From assembly GCA_030146905.1 (NCBI GenBank), contig JASLAV010000175.1:1-5269 (forward strand): a stretch of 5,269 bases of DNA. The letters are read 5' to 3'. The position numbers were made by a program, and so were the translations under genes. The notes beneath the pieces were generated by a model, which was not told the DNA's origin, searched no databases, and saw only the letters and a program-made list of their open reading frames with translations. This stretch comes from Lentzea sp. Its GTDB lineage: Bacteria > Actinomycetota > Actinomycetes > Mycobacteriales > Pseudonocardiaceae. Shown here piece by piece: positions 5,266 through 5,269 of this stretch; position 1 is the first letter of the stretch; the number at the start of each line of letters is the position of its first letter.

Positions 5266-5269
5266 ACCG

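Noticed and set aside
1..5269. tRNA, rRNA, CRISPR arrays, insertion sequences
   Set aside because: I saw no cloverleaf, spaced direct-repeat array, transposase frame or terminal inverted repeats anywhere in the window.

Overview
The window is high-GC DNA with strong third-position GC bias, which makes several antisense frames look open. Gene content and apparently leaderless starts point to an actinomycete. Neighbours such as a YbaB-like protein, an EspC-like type VII secretion protein and a DUF3558-like lipoprotein fit Pseudonocardiales (Amycolatopsis, Saccharothrix or Lentzea type) best. That placement is inference from gene content only.

Layout, left to right. Bases 1-360 (minus) hold the N-terminal 120 codons of an AAA-type ATPase that runs off the left edge. 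A 124-base divergent intergenic region follows, with an AT-rich imperfect inverted repeat next to the start of a SIMPL/DUF541-domain gene (485-1129, plus). After a 105-base gap comes a tight four-gene plus-strand operon (1235-3660): a YbaB/EbfC-like protein with a long C-terminal extension, a 112-residue EspC-like protein ending in a YxxxE motif, a 242-residue helical WXG/PPE-like protein, and a DUF3558-like lipoprotein. Stop-to-start spacing within it is 1 nt, 17 nt and a 1-nt overlap. The minus strand then carries a small unrecognised helical protein (stop at 3670) and a FadA2-type thiolase (4060-5265) that reaches almost to the right edge.

The operon is the most interesting part. It looks like a type VII (ESX) secretion accessory or substrate module: a putative intracellular YbaB-like partner, two candidate exported helical proteins and a surface lipoprotein. 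No EccC-like ATPase, other ESX core component or recognisable toxin domain is visible, so it presumably depends on secretion machinery encoded elsewhere. It ends in a hairpin that contains the stop codons of both convergent genes, so both proteins end Gln-Pro-stop. The thiolase belongs to acyl-CoA metabolism. The ATPase and SIMPL genes have no evident functional link to the rest.
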